A stretch of DNA of 64,000 bases from an uncultured Altererythrobacter sp. (GTDB lineage: Bacteria; Pseudomonadota; Alphaproteobacteria; Sphingomonadales; Sphingomonadaceae), in the NCBI GenBank assembly GCA_913056125.1, contig CAJXNC010000008.1:1-64000 (forward strand), in the 5' to 3' direction. A model generated the notes under the pieces. That model had not been told where the DNA came from, searched no databases, and saw nothing but the letters and a program-made list of their open reading frames with translations. The translations under genes and the position numbers were made by a program. Positions 1 through 7,886 of the stretch are shown here, in pieces; within the stretch, counting starts at the first letter, position 1; each line of letters opens with the position of its first letter.

Positions 1-871
1 ACAGGTATTCCACCAGGGCCCGATCGAAACGCATGCTGGTATCGAGTGGAACGTAGTCGGCACCGGCATTCATGCAGTCACGACGGTACTGTTCCCTCAG
101 CTGATTGACCGCATCCAGATAGTCGCTGCGGATCCCCTGTGCATCGAGCACCATCCGCTGGTCACTCTCGGGATCGCGGAGATCGACCATCCCGTCGAAC
201 GGAAAGCTGACTTCCGCCTCGTCGAGGATGTGAAAGACGATCACGTCGTGTCCGGCAAACCGCAGCATCCGGATCGCTTCGACCACCGGTTCCGGATCGG
301 TCAGCAGGTCCGAGAAGAGCATCACCAGGCTCTTGTGCTTGACCATGGCCGCGAACTGCCGGAGGTTGCGGGCAATCTCGGTCGGCCCGGTCGGCTTTGC
401 CTTGGCCAGCAACGCCAGGATCTGCCCCAGCTGCGAGCGTTTGCTCCTGGCCGGCAGACTGGCCCGCATCTTCTCGTCGAAGGTCATCAGGCCGATCGGA
501 TCCTGCTGGTGGATCATCATGTAGGCGAGTGCCGCTGCCAGACAGATGCCGTACTCGAACTTCGTCAGCTCCTGCCGGTAGGTGTACGCCATGCTCTCCG
601 AGAGATCCATCAGCAGGTAGCCGGTGATGTTCGTCTCGGCCTGATACTTCTTGATGTAGTAGCGGTCGGTCTTGGCGTAGACGAGCCAGTCGATGTCCTT
701 GGGATCATCCCCCTGGGAGTACCGCCGGTGTTCGGAGAACTCGACGCTGAAGCCGTGATACGGCGAGGCGTGCAGTCCGGAAAGAAACCCCTCCACGATG
801 AACCGCGCGCGCAGGTCCAGCCGCGAGACAGTGCGGATCACTTCGGGCTTGAGGTATTCTTCGGCAGACAT
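1..871 (-). CDS. DUF58 domain protein, 3' end cut by window edge
   Basis: Reading from an ATG at 871 (protein begins MSAEEYLKPEV) the frame stays open to the window edge, giving about 290 residues without a stop. The DUF58 signature is visible: an HRRYSQGDDPKDIDW segment near residues 45-60, followed by a von Willebrand A-like fold with a DLSESM metal-site motif and a later LFSDLL strand. DUF58 proteins accompany MoxR AAA+ ATPases and are thought to act as assembly or chaperone partners at the membrane. It lies 90 bp downstream of moxR on the same strand. The protein resembles planctomycete DUF58 proteins more than sphingomonad ones, which bears on the chimera question discussed in findings. 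Family assignment is firm; taxonomic origin is my judgement from sequence style. Confidence 0.85.
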   Translation of the reverse strand, partial: MSAEEYLKPEVIRTVSRLDLRARFIVEGFLSGLHASPYHGFSVEFSEHRRYSQGDDPKDIDWLVYAKTDRYYIKKYQAETNITGYLLMDLSESMAYTYRQELTKFEYGICLAAALAYMMIHQQDPIGLMTFDEKMRASLPARSKRSQLGQILALLAKAKPTGPTEIARNLRQFAAMVKHKSLVMLFSDLLTDPEPVVEAIRMLRFAGHDVIVFHILDEAEVSFPFDGMVDLRDPESDQRMVLDAQGIRSDYLDAVNQLREQYRRDCMNAGADYVPLDTSMRFDRALVEYL

Positions 872-879
872 GGCTCTCC

Positions 880-966
880 AGTGGGTAGTGGATAGTTGGT
901 AGTGGGCAGGGCCTCAAATGCAGTGTCTGTCAGCTATCTGCTACCCACTATCCACTACCCACTACT
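880..966. repeat. Hairpin built from GTGGGTAGTGGATAG-type units
   Basis: Two imperfectly complementary arms (880-909 and 938-966) consist of tandem-like variants of the unit GTGGGTAGTGGATAG and its reverse complement, separated by about 28 bp. The right arm covers the moxR stop codon (962-964). The whole element lies between moxR and the DUF58 start. It could fold into a long RNA hairpin that attenuates or protects the message, or it may be a dispersed intergenic repeat. Confidence 0.7.
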
Positions 967-1948
967 CGTACTTGGGTACATTCGGTTCCGGAGTCTCTTC
1001 CAGCAGACGCATGATGATGTCATCGGTCGAGAGTCCTTCCGCCTGCGCCTGGAAGTTCGGCGAAATGCGGTGACGCAATACCGGGATCGCCACCCGGCGA
1101 ACGTCGTCGAACGAGACTGCCGGACGACCATCCATCGCGGCAATCGCGCGGGCCCCGTGAATCAGGTACTGCCCCGCTCGCGGACCGGCCCCCCAGTCGA
1201 CCAGCTCCCGGATGAATTTCGGAGCCGAACCGTCGACCGGACGGGTCGCCCGCACCAGCCGGGCCACATAGCTGACGGTCAGCGGTCCGACTTCGATCTG
1301 GTTGATCTGCTTCTGCAGGTACAGAATCGCCTTCGCCGAGAGCACCTTGCGGACTTCCGGCCGTTCGCCGGACGTCGTTGCGGTGAGGATCTGCTCCTCT
1401 TCTTCGAGCTTGGGGTAGTCGACCTTGATGTTGAACATGAAACGGTCGAGCTGCGCTTCGGGCAGCGGATAGACACCCTGGTTCTCAATCGGGTTCTGCG
1501 TCGCCACGACCATGAAGCTGTCGCTCAGCGGGTGCGTTTCGCCGTCCAGCGTGACGCGCCGTTCCTGCATCGCCTCAAGCAGGGCAGCCTGCGTCTTGGG
1601 GGGCGTGCGGTTGATTTCGTCGGCCAGCAGCAATTCGCGGAATATCGGCCCGCGCGTCAGGGTGAACTGGCTGGTCTGGAAATTGAACAGGTTGGAGCCG
1701 AGGATATCGCCCGGCAAAAGGTCGGGCGTAAACTGGATGCGCCCGAATTCCAGACCGCTGGCAGCGGCAAGGCACTGCGCGAGGAAGGTCTTGGCCGTTC
1801 CGGGCGGCCCTTCGAGCAGGACATGCCCGCGCGCCACCAGCGCAATCAGCAAGTGCTCGATTGTCTCGTCCTGACCGACAATGGCCTTGCCCACTTCGGC
1901 GCGGATCGCCTGCGCCATGGCGCGGGTTTCTTCCAGTGTCATGCTCAT
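962..1948 (-). CDS. moxR: MoxR-family AAA+ ATPase (possibly chimeric)
   Basis: This is a 328-residue MoxR ATPase: Walker A GPPGTAKT near residue 45, Walker B LLADEINR near 110, sensor ATQNPIE near 150, and the AAA lid domain at the C terminus. MoxR proteins act as chaperone-like ATPases with DUF58/VWA partners. The ATG at 1948 overlaps the stop of the upstream DUF4350 gene (ATGA), so the two are translationally coupled. The first ~165 residues match sphingomonad MoxR style. From about LDRFMF onward (KVDYPKLEEEEQ, VDWGAGPRAGQYL, VLRHRI) the sequence matches planctomycete MoxR style. The change of character lies near 1440-1480, inside the near-invariant PLPEAQLDRF segment, so the gene may be an assembly chimera. 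Confidence 0.85.
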   Translation of the reverse strand: MSMTLEETRAMAQAIRAEVGKAIVGQDETIEHLLIALVARGHVLLEGPPGTAKTFLAQCLAAASGLEFGRIQFTPDLLPGDILGSNLFNFQTSQFTLTRGPIFRELLLADEINRTPPKTQAALLEAMQERRVTLDGETHPLSDSFMVVATQNPIENQGVYPLPEAQLDRFMFNIKVDYPKLEEEEQILTATTSGERPEVRKVLSAKAILYLQKQINQIEVGPLTVSYVARLVRATRPVDGSAPKFIRELVDWGAGPRAGQYLIHGARAIAAMDGRPAVSFDDVRRVAIPVLRHRISPNFQAQAEGLSTDDIIMRLLEETPEPNVPKYE

Positions 1949-3246
1949 TTGCCCAGCATCCTTTCGATTGTCCTGAGTGCGCTTGCCGCGCGTAGCATTT
2001 CCGCCGGGTGGCGCGCATTGCGCAGCGCCTCGGCACTTTGCGAGAAGGGTTGGAGGTCGAGATCGTGCGTCACCATCCAGAGGTCTATGGCGGCCTCGCG
2101 CGCATCCCTCTCCGTTTCGCGAATATTGAGGGTCCTGGCGATCCGCGCAGCGACCTGCGCCGCATAGGGCGCGCCCAGCAGGTGCCAGCGCCGCGCACGT
2201 TCGATCAGCGCCGCGCCATTGCGTGCCAGTTGCGTCTTGCCGCGCGCCATCGCCGGGACCTCGGCAACGGGCGGGCCGAAACGGCGGAAGCCGCGCCACG
2301 CGATGACCAGCGCCGCCAGGATGAGGCACAGTGTGGCCGCCAGGAATGGCGGCTCGAAAGCAAGGGTGAGCAGGTTCTCGCTGCTGCCAAGGCCGGGAAC
2401 CGTCATGTCGAAGACGATATCCAGATCGTAGCCATCCATCGCCGCTTCGATCAGCGAGACTGCCAGAAGGGCACGCTGCTCGTCGGCCATGCCGTAATTG
2501 TTGAGAAGGTCCGGCTCGCTTACCACCACGAGCGGCCATACGCCATCTTCCTGCAGCTTTTCCTCTTCGGTCGAGAAGGTGATCCCGGCTGCACCTGCAA
2601 GCTGCGGATTGTATCCTCCGAGGTCGATATAGCCGGCGAGGATATCGTTCTCGCCATCGGTCACGAGCGGGATGAGGGCGGTATTGCCCTCGCGGTAGAA
2701 GCCCTGCTCCTGCTCGGGCGCTGGCAGGTCTCCGGACATGCCGAAGCCGCTCCAGCCGGTGGTCTGGCCCGTGCCAAGCTGGATGCCTTCCAGAATATCG
2801 ACATCCTCGACCCAATTGGGCGACCAGACGTCCATCAGCACGACCCAGCCATCCTCCGCCTCGATGCGCGGGTCTTCCGGCACCCGTGCCGCTGCCCATT
2901 TAGGCAGGATCAGCACCGTCGGGCCGATATAGAGTCGCTCCTCGAGGATGCGGTCAAGCTCTGCGGCGTCGGTGCTATGGCCAGGAGTCAGGACCAGCAG
3001 GCCATAATCGGTAAGACTCCCCTGATTGCGCGAAAGCGAGACATCGTGCCCGCGTCGTTCGAGCAAGTCGTACAGGCCGGTAAATCCATTAAGCCCGTTG
3101 GATGCGCCGTGTGCGCCGCCATTGTCGTCGGTTTGTCCGGTCCAGCCCTGTCCGAGCGCATAGAGCAGCAGCAGGAAGGCGAGCGACCCGACCAGCAGCA
3201 GTCCGGCAATGGCCGCCGGGCGGAAGGGCGAGCTTCGGCGGCTCAT
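1945..3246 (-). CDS. DUF4350 domain membrane protein
   Basis: A 433-residue protein starting MSRRSSPF at 3246, overlapping the upstream DUF4129 stop by ATGA. It has an N-terminal membrane helix (about residues 12-32), a DUF4350 domain (GLNGFTGLYDLLERRGHDVSL, then LLVLTPGH near residue 90) and a second helix near residue 320 (FLAATLCLILAALVIAW), followed by a cytoplasmic tail rich in Arg. DUF4350 proteins resemble GATase-like or ABC-accessory folds and sit in MoxR operons; their biochemical role is not established. Order here is DUF4129-DUF4350-moxR-DUF58, all on the minus strand with overlapping starts and stops, so they are probably one transcript. Confidence 0.85.
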   Translation of the reverse strand: MSRRSSPFRPAAIAGLLLVGSLAFLLLLYALGQGWTGQTDDNGGAHGASNGLNGFTGLYDLLERRGHDVSLSRNQGSLTDYGLLVLTPGHSTDAAELDRILEERLYIGPTVLILPKWAAARVPEDPRIEAEDGWVVLMDVWSPNWVEDVDILEGIQLGTGQTTGWSGFGMSGDLPAPEQEQGFYREGNTALIPLVTDGENDILAGYIDLGGYNPQLAGAAGITFSTEEEKLQEDGVWPLVVVSEPDLLNNYGMADEQRALLAVSLIEAAMDGYDLDIVFDMTVPGLGSSENLLTLAFEPPFLAATLCLILAALVIAWRGFRRFGPPVAEVPAMARGKTQLARNGAALIERARRWHLLGAPYAAQVAARIARTLNIRETERDAREAAIDLWMVTHDLDLQPFSQSAEALRNARHPAEMLRAASALRTIERMLGK

Positions 3247-3899
3247 GCGCTCGCCTCGCGGTAGCCGAGCGCGAATTCGGCATAGGCGGCGCGAGCGACC
3301 TGCCAATCCTCGCTGCCGAGCCCGTGAAGCGCGAACAGGCTGCGCTCGACGCGCTCGGCAATGGTAGAGAAGGCGTTACGCGCCCTGTCTGGCAGGGCAG
3401 GCAGGTTGGCAATCTCGCGCGCCGTGCTGGATGGATCGATCAGGTCGGGGCGTATCTCGGCGATCTGTCCAACCGATCTTTGCAGCAGCAGGTGCGTTGC
3501 CTCGTCGAACAATCCTTTCTCGGCCAACCTGTCCGCTTCGTCGAGCAAGGCAAGGGCAGCCTGCTCGCCCGGTGTCCATTCTTCCTCTTCGTCTCCCCGC
3601 TTGCGCCGGCGCAAGGTCTTGGGATCGACCAGGCGGTATATTGCATAGAGCAGCAGCAGGACGCCGATGCCGACCAGCACCCAGAACAGCACCGGCCACG
3701 ACCAGGCGAGCGCATCGCCTGCTGGCGTCAGCAATTCCGATAGCCATTGCAGGAACCGCGTCAGCCAGTCCGGCGCGGGAGGGTTTTCGGGCATTTCGAC
3801 GGGCGCGAACTGGATATCGCCATTGGCGTGCATCGCGTCCCAATCGCGCGAAAAGTCCGTATCCCCCCGAGGCTTCGTCACAATGGTAGTGGGTGGCAC
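3243..3899 (-). CDS. DUF4129 domain membrane protein
   Basis: A 218-residue protein if translation begins at the GTG at 3899. A second in-frame GTG lies at about 3881 and an internal ATG (MHANGDIQFAP) is also possible. The IQFAP segment is typical of this family in sphingomonads. One strong membrane helix (about residues 68-92, VLFWVLVGIGVLLLLYAIYRL) is followed by the DUF4129 helical domain (ALLDEADRLAEKGLFDEATHLLL). DUF4129 domains are found in protein-glutaminase and transglutaminase neighbourhoods and in MoxR operons. First gene of the minus-strand operon; only 54 bp separate it from the divergent halogenase gene. Confidence 0.8.
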   Translation of the reverse strand: MPPTTIVTKPRGDTDFSRDWDAMHANGDIQFAPVEMPENPPAPDWLTRFLQWLSELLTPAGDALAWSWPVLFWVLVGIGVLLLLYAIYRLVDPKTLRRRKRGDEEEEWTPGEQAALALLDEADRLAEKGLFDEATHLLLQRSVGQIAEIRPDLIDPSSTAREIANLPALPDRARNAFSTIAERVERSLFALHGLGSEDWQVARAAYAEFALGYREASA

Positions 3900-3953
3900 T
3901 AATGGCGGGGCGAAGCAACGGTTGCATTGCGCCTTGGTAAACGAAGGCCCAAT

Positions 3954-5534
3954 ATGTCGAGCATGACCATACTATCGCCCGAAGAGTACTTACCCGCCGC
4001 CCCGGATTCCGAACGCATCCGCAAGGTACTTGTCGTGGGTGGCGGTTCTTCTGGCTGGATGGCTGCGACCATGCTGACGCGCGCGCTGTCGCGCCATGTT
4101 GAGGTGCAGCTGGTGGAAAGCGACGCCATCGGTATCGTTGGCGTGGGCGAAGCGACCATCCCGCCCATGCAGCAATTCAACCGTTTCGTTCAGATCGACG
4201 AACGCAAGTTCATGTCGGATACCCAGGGTACCTTCAAGCTGGGCATCGAGTTCCACAATTGGGGCCGTGTCGGGGACAAGTACCTGCACCAGTTCGGCGC
4301 CGTGGGCCGGGAAATCGATACCTTGGTGAACCTGCATCACTGGTGGTTGCTCGGCCGGCTTGCAGGCGGTGAGGACTACCCCGAATGGCAGGAGCTGTTC
4401 GTCTCGCGCGCGGCGGCGGCGGACAACCGCTTCGCCAGGTTCGATGAACGGCACCAGCTCGGCAATCGCTATGCCTATGCCTATCACTTCGATGCCCATC
4501 TCTATGCGAAGCACCTGCGCGGCCTTGCCGAATCGCGCGGGGCAAAGCGTTTCGAAGGGAAGGTCACAGGCGTCGAGCGCGATGCGGAAAGCGGCTTCGT
4601 CACCGCAGTGGTGATGGAGGATGGCCGCCGGATCGAGGCCGACCTGTTCATCGACTGCTCGGGCTTCCGCAGCCTTATCATGGGAGGCGAGCTGGAGGAA
4701 CCCTTCGAGGACTGGAGCAAGTTCATCCCCAGCGATCGCGCGCTGGCCGTGCCGACAAAGCGGGCCGGAGGCGAAATCCGTCCCTACACGCAGGGAATCG
4801 CCCATTCGGTCGGCTGGCAATGGCGCATCCCACTGCAGCACCGCACCGGCAACGGCCATGTCTTTGCCAGCGCCTTCTCAAGCGAATCCGAAGCCGAGCA
4901 GCGGCTCATGGCGACGCTTGAGACCGAGGCGCTCGATACTCCGCGCCTGATCAAGTTTACCACCGGCAGGCGCAAGCGTGCATGGGTGAAGAACGTGGTC
5001 GCACTGGGCCTGTCATCGGGTTTCCTCGAGCCGCTCGAATCGACTTCGATCCATTTCGTGCAATCCGCGCTCGAACGGCTGGTGGCGCATTTCCCGACCA
5101 GGACGATCGACCCCGTACTGCGTGATGCTTTCAACCGTCATACCGAGACCGAATGGACCAATGTGCGCGACTTTATCGTCGCCCACTACCATTTGACCGA
5201 GCGCGACGATTCGGAGTTCTGGCGCTACACGCGCAATATGGAGATCCCCGACAGCCTGGCGCAGACGCTGGAGCTGTGGCGTGCGCGCGGCATCCTCGAC
5301 ATCTATGGCGGTCACCTCTTCCAGATGGGTAGCTGGACCTCGGTAATGATCGGGCAGCGTTGCATCCCGCAAGGCGTTCACGCGCTGGCCGACCGCGGAA
5401 ATCCGCAATTTGCCGCGGGAGAAATCCGGAAGATCGCGGAGGAATGCCGCAAGCTGGCGATGCAGCTTCCCAAGCATGACGAGTTCCTCGCCCGCTATTG
5501 CCCTGCTACTTCGCTCGAACCAGCGGAGGGCTAG
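3954..5534 (+). CDS. Flavin-dependent tryptophan-halogenase family protein
   Basis: A 526-residue member of the tryptophan halogenase family. Visible motifs are an FAD-binding GGGSSGW near residue 28, GVGEATIPP near 65, the conserved Lys in GTFKLGIEF near 95 (position of the catalytic lysine), the halogenase signature WQWRIP near 285, and the SGFLEPLESTSIH segment carrying the conserved Glu. Family members use FADH2, O2 and chloride or bromide to halogenate aromatic substrates. The partner flavin reductase is not nearby. ATG 3954 was chosen because GAAGG lies 6 bp upstream; ATG 3963 is an alternative. The gene stands alone with no TonB receptor or other usual partner beside it, so the substrate is unknown. 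It converges on pheA with a 3-bp gap. Confidence 0.9.
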   Translation: MSSMTILSPEEYLPAAPDSERIRKVLVVGGGSSGWMAATMLTRALSRHVEVQLVESDAIGIVGVGEATIPPMQQFNRFVQIDERKFMSDTQGTFKLGIEFHNWGRVGDKYLHQFGAVGREIDTLVNLHHWWLLGRLAGGEDYPEWQELFVSRAAAADNRFARFDERHQLGNRYAYAYHFDAHLYAKHLRGLAESRGAKRFEGKVTGVERDAESGFVTAVVMEDGRRIEADLFIDCSGFRSLIMGGELEEPFEDWSKFIPSDRALAVPTKRAGGEIRPYTQGIAHSVGWQWRIPLQHRTGNGHVFASAFSSESEAEQRLMATLETEALDTPRLIKFTTGRRKRAWVKNVVALGLSSGFLEPLESTSIHFVQSALERLVAHFPTRTIDPVLRDAFNRHTETEWTNVRDFIVAHYHLTERDDSEFWRYTRNMEIPDSLAQTLELWRARGILDIYGGHLFQMGSWTSVMIGQRCIPQGVHALADRGNPQFAAGEIRKIAEECRKLAMQLPKHDEFLARYCPATSLEPAEG

Positions 5535-5537
5535 GCC

Positions 5538-6446
5538 TCAAGGGCGTTCGCGCGCCTGCGGGTAGGAACCGAGAATGCGCAGCTCCTTGCAATGGAAGGC
5601 AAGTTCTTCCAGCGCGCGGTCGACCGCGGGATCGCCCGGCGCACCGACGATGTCGGCGAAGAACTCGGTCGCTGCGAAGCTGGCACCCTTCTGGTAGCTT
5701 TCCAGCTTGGTCATGTTGACGCCATTGGTCGCGAATCCGCCCATCGCCTTGTAAAGCGCGGCGGGAATGTTCTTCACCTCGAACATGAAGGTTGTCATGG
5801 CAGGTGCCCCCTCCAGGCTCGCTGGATCGAGTGCTTCGGGCGCCAGCACCACGAATCGTGTCGTGTTGTCGGCTGAATCCTCGACATTTTCTTCGACGAT
5901 GGAGAGGCCATAAAGGTCCGCTGCCAGCCTGGGCGCGATCGCCGCGATCGTGGGGTCCTTTTCCGCTGCTACGAAAGCGGCGGAGCCGGCCGTGTCTGCA
6001 TGGCTGAGCGGGACGATTCCCCGTTCGCGGAGGTAATGGCGCGACTGACCCAGCGCATGCGGATGGCTGTAGGCCGCCTTGAATGGACCGAAGGACCCGT
6101 CTGCATTGGGAATGGCCATAAGGTCATGGTGGATCGGCAGAAAGTATTCGCCGACGATCGACAAGCCGCTCTCAGGCAGCAGGAAATGGATATCGGCCAC
6201 GCGCCCCGCTTGCGAATTCTCGATCGGGATCATGGCGCAGCCGGCCATGCCGGTCTTCACCGCCTCGATGGCATCGACGAAGCTGAAGCAGGGAAGCGGC
6301 AGGCAGTCGGGTTCCCATTCAAGCGCGGCGCGATGCGAATTTGCACCCGGAGCGCCCTGGAAGGAGATGGCACGCGCGGGTTCGAGCGCTGCGGCAGCAC
6401 GCATTTGTTCGACCAATGCAAGTGCGGGTTCGGGGAAAGAGTCCAT
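5538..6446 (-). CDS. pheA: Prephenate dehydratase
   Basis: A 302-residue monofunctional prephenate dehydratase, converting prephenate to phenylpyruvate in phenylalanine synthesis. The catalytic domain begins at ISFQGAPGANSH (residue ~26) and contains the IPIENSQAGRV motif and the substrate-binding NTTRFVVL (TTR motif, residue ~195). A C-terminal ACT regulatory domain follows (TTFMFEVKNIPAALYKAMGGFATNGVNMTKLES), so feedback inhibition by phenylalanine is expected. There is no fused chorismate mutase. The ATG at 6446 (MDSFPEP) is preferred over an upstream extension that lacks conservation. The gene is divergent from the cytochrome c gene across 119 bp. Confidence 0.93.
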   Translation of the reverse strand: MDSFPEPALALVEQMRAAAALEPARAISFQGAPGANSHRAALEWEPDCLPLPCFSFVDAIEAVKTGMAGCAMIPIENSQAGRVADIHFLLPESGLSIVGEYFLPIHHDLMAIPNADGSFGPFKAAYSHPHALGQSRHYLRERGIVPLSHADTAGSAAFVAAEKDPTIAAIAPRLAADLYGLSIVEENVEDSADNTTRFVVLAPEALDPASLEGAPAMTTFMFEVKNIPAALYKAMGGFATNGVNMTKLESYQKGASFAATEFFADIVGAPGDPAVDRALEELAFHCKELRILGSYPQARERP

Positions 6447-6565
6447 GGTGCAAATGCGCCTAATCACAGCTTTGCGGGCTAACAAGCCCAGATCGGCACT
6501 TGCACCCCGGCGAATGCGCCACTAGAGCGCACCGCAAACACGCTGAATCTGGCAGATGAAACACT

Positions 6566-7204
6566 ATGAGTGACCGTCTCAACACGATCTTCGGCTGGCT
6601 TCTTTTTGCCGGCGTCGTCGCCCTTCTCCTGCGCTTCTTCACCGGGCTGGTCATGCCCGATGCAGAACGGCCGGAACAACTCGGCTATGTGATCGAGGGT
6701 GTCGAGCTCGCTGGCGGGGAAGATACCGGCCCGAGCCTTGCCGAGTTGCTGGCCACCGGTTCTGCCGCAGCGGGTGAGGGCGTTTTCGCCAAGTGCAGCG
6801 CCTGCCACACGATCGAACAGGGCGGGGAAGCCGGTATCGGTCCCAATCTCTATGGCGTGATCGGTACTGCCATCGCATCGCACGATCCCAGCTTCGCATA
6901 TTCGAGTGCGCTGGCCGACCATGGCGGCGAATGGACCTATGAGAATCTCGATGCCTGGCTCGACAGCCCGCGTGCATTCGCCAATGGCACGAAGATGAGC
7001 TTCGCCGGCCTCGGCAATGAAGAGGAGCGGGCGAACCTGATTCTCTACCTGCGGGAGTTCGGCGGCGGCCCGGAACTGCCCGAAGTTCCCATCGTAGAAG
7101 AAGTCGTGGCCGAGGAAGGCGCTGCCGAAGAAGGTATCGAGGCCGAAGCCGAGGCGGAGCAGAATGCCGCTGCCGAGGTCGAGGAAGCGACCGAGGAAGT
7201 CTGA
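6566..7204 (+). CDS. Membrane-anchored c-type cytochrome with acidic tail
   Basis: A 212-residue protein with an uncleaved N-terminal helix (residues ~8-28) that anchors a single-haem cytochrome c domain. The haem-binding CSACH lies near residue 76 and the axial Met is in TKMSFAGL near residue 150. This layout matches the CycM/cytochrome c552 type that carries electrons between the bc1 complex and terminal oxidases in alphaproteobacteria. The last ~40 residues are almost entirely Glu, Ala and Val, a low-complexity acidic tail that extends past the usual domain end. It converges on rlmE with a 4-bp gap. Confidence 0.9.
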   Translation: MSDRLNTIFGWLLFAGVVALLLRFFTGLVMPDAERPEQLGYVIEGVELAGGEDTGPSLAELLATGSAAAGEGVFAKCSACHTIEQGGEAGIGPNLYGVIGTAIASHDPSFAYSSALADHGGEWTYENLDAWLDSPRAFANGTKMSFAGLGNEEERANLILYLREFGGGPELPEVPIVEEVVAEEGAAEEGIEAEAEAEQNAAAEVEEATEEV

Positions 7205-7208
7205 GGCT

Positions 7209-7886
7209 TCAGGGCGCGCTTTGGTTGCGCCCCTTGAACCCCTGAGCAATCACATACCATTCGGACGAGCCCTTGCGGCTCGCCGGTGGTTTTGCGTGTT
7301 TCACCGATCGGAAGTGCTTCTTCAGCAGGGCCAGCAGGTCCGTATCCGTGCCGCCCGCCAACACCTTGGCGATGAAGGTTCCGCCTTCTTCCAGCGTATC
7401 CACGGCGAACCATGCCGCCGCTTCCACCAGGCCCATGGTGCGCAAGTGGTCGGTCTGCTTGTGGCCGACCGTATTGGCCGCCATGTCCGACATGACAAGG
7501 TCGGGCGGTCCGTCGAGCGCGGCTTCCAGCTTACCCGGGGCGGCATCGTCCATGAAATCCATCTGCAGGATGGCGACGCCCTCGATCGGCTCGGTTTCAA
7601 GCAGGTCGATGCCGACGATCCCGGCATTGGGGATGCGCTTGCGCACCACCTGCGCCCAGCCGCCCGGCGCAATGCCGAGGTCGACCACTCGCTTGACGCC
7701 CTTTAGCAGCCCAAAGCGCTCATCCAGTTCGATCAGCTTGTAGGCCGCGCGGCTGCGGAAGCCGTCCGCCTTGGCTTGCTTGACATAGGGGTCGTTGAGC
7801 TGCCGTTCGAGCCAACGTTGCGAGCTGGCCTTGCGTTTCTTCGCGGTCTTGAGCCGCCTGTCAGCATCCTTGCCGGCGCGGGCCAT
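7209..7886 (-). CDS. rlmE: 23S rRNA (uridine-2'-O-)-methyltransferase
   Basis: A 225-residue FtsJ/RlmE methyltransferase. Visible are the RSRAAYKLIELDERF substrate-binding start, the SAM-binding VVDLGIAPGGWAQV near residue 62, the catalytic D in VMSDMAANTVGH near residue 125 and the K in FIAKVLAGG near 165. These make up the K-D-K-E catalytic set of RlmE, which methylates U2552 of 23S rRNA. The start ATG at 7886 shares one base with the stop of the upstream ppx gene (TGATG), so translation is coupled. A basic N-terminal stretch precedes the domain, as is common in sphingomonads. Confidence 0.93.
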   Translation of the reverse strand: MARAGKDADRRLKTAKKRKASSQRWLERQLNDPYVKQAKADGFRSRAAYKLIELDERFGLLKGVKRVVDLGIAPGGWAQVVRKRIPNAGIVGIDLLETEPIEGVAILQMDFMDDAAPGKLEAALDGPPDLVMSDMAANTVGHKQTDHLRTMGLVEAAAWFAVDTLEEGGTFIAKVLAGGTDTDLLALLKKHFRSVKHAKPPASRKGSSEWYVIAQGFKGRNQSAP

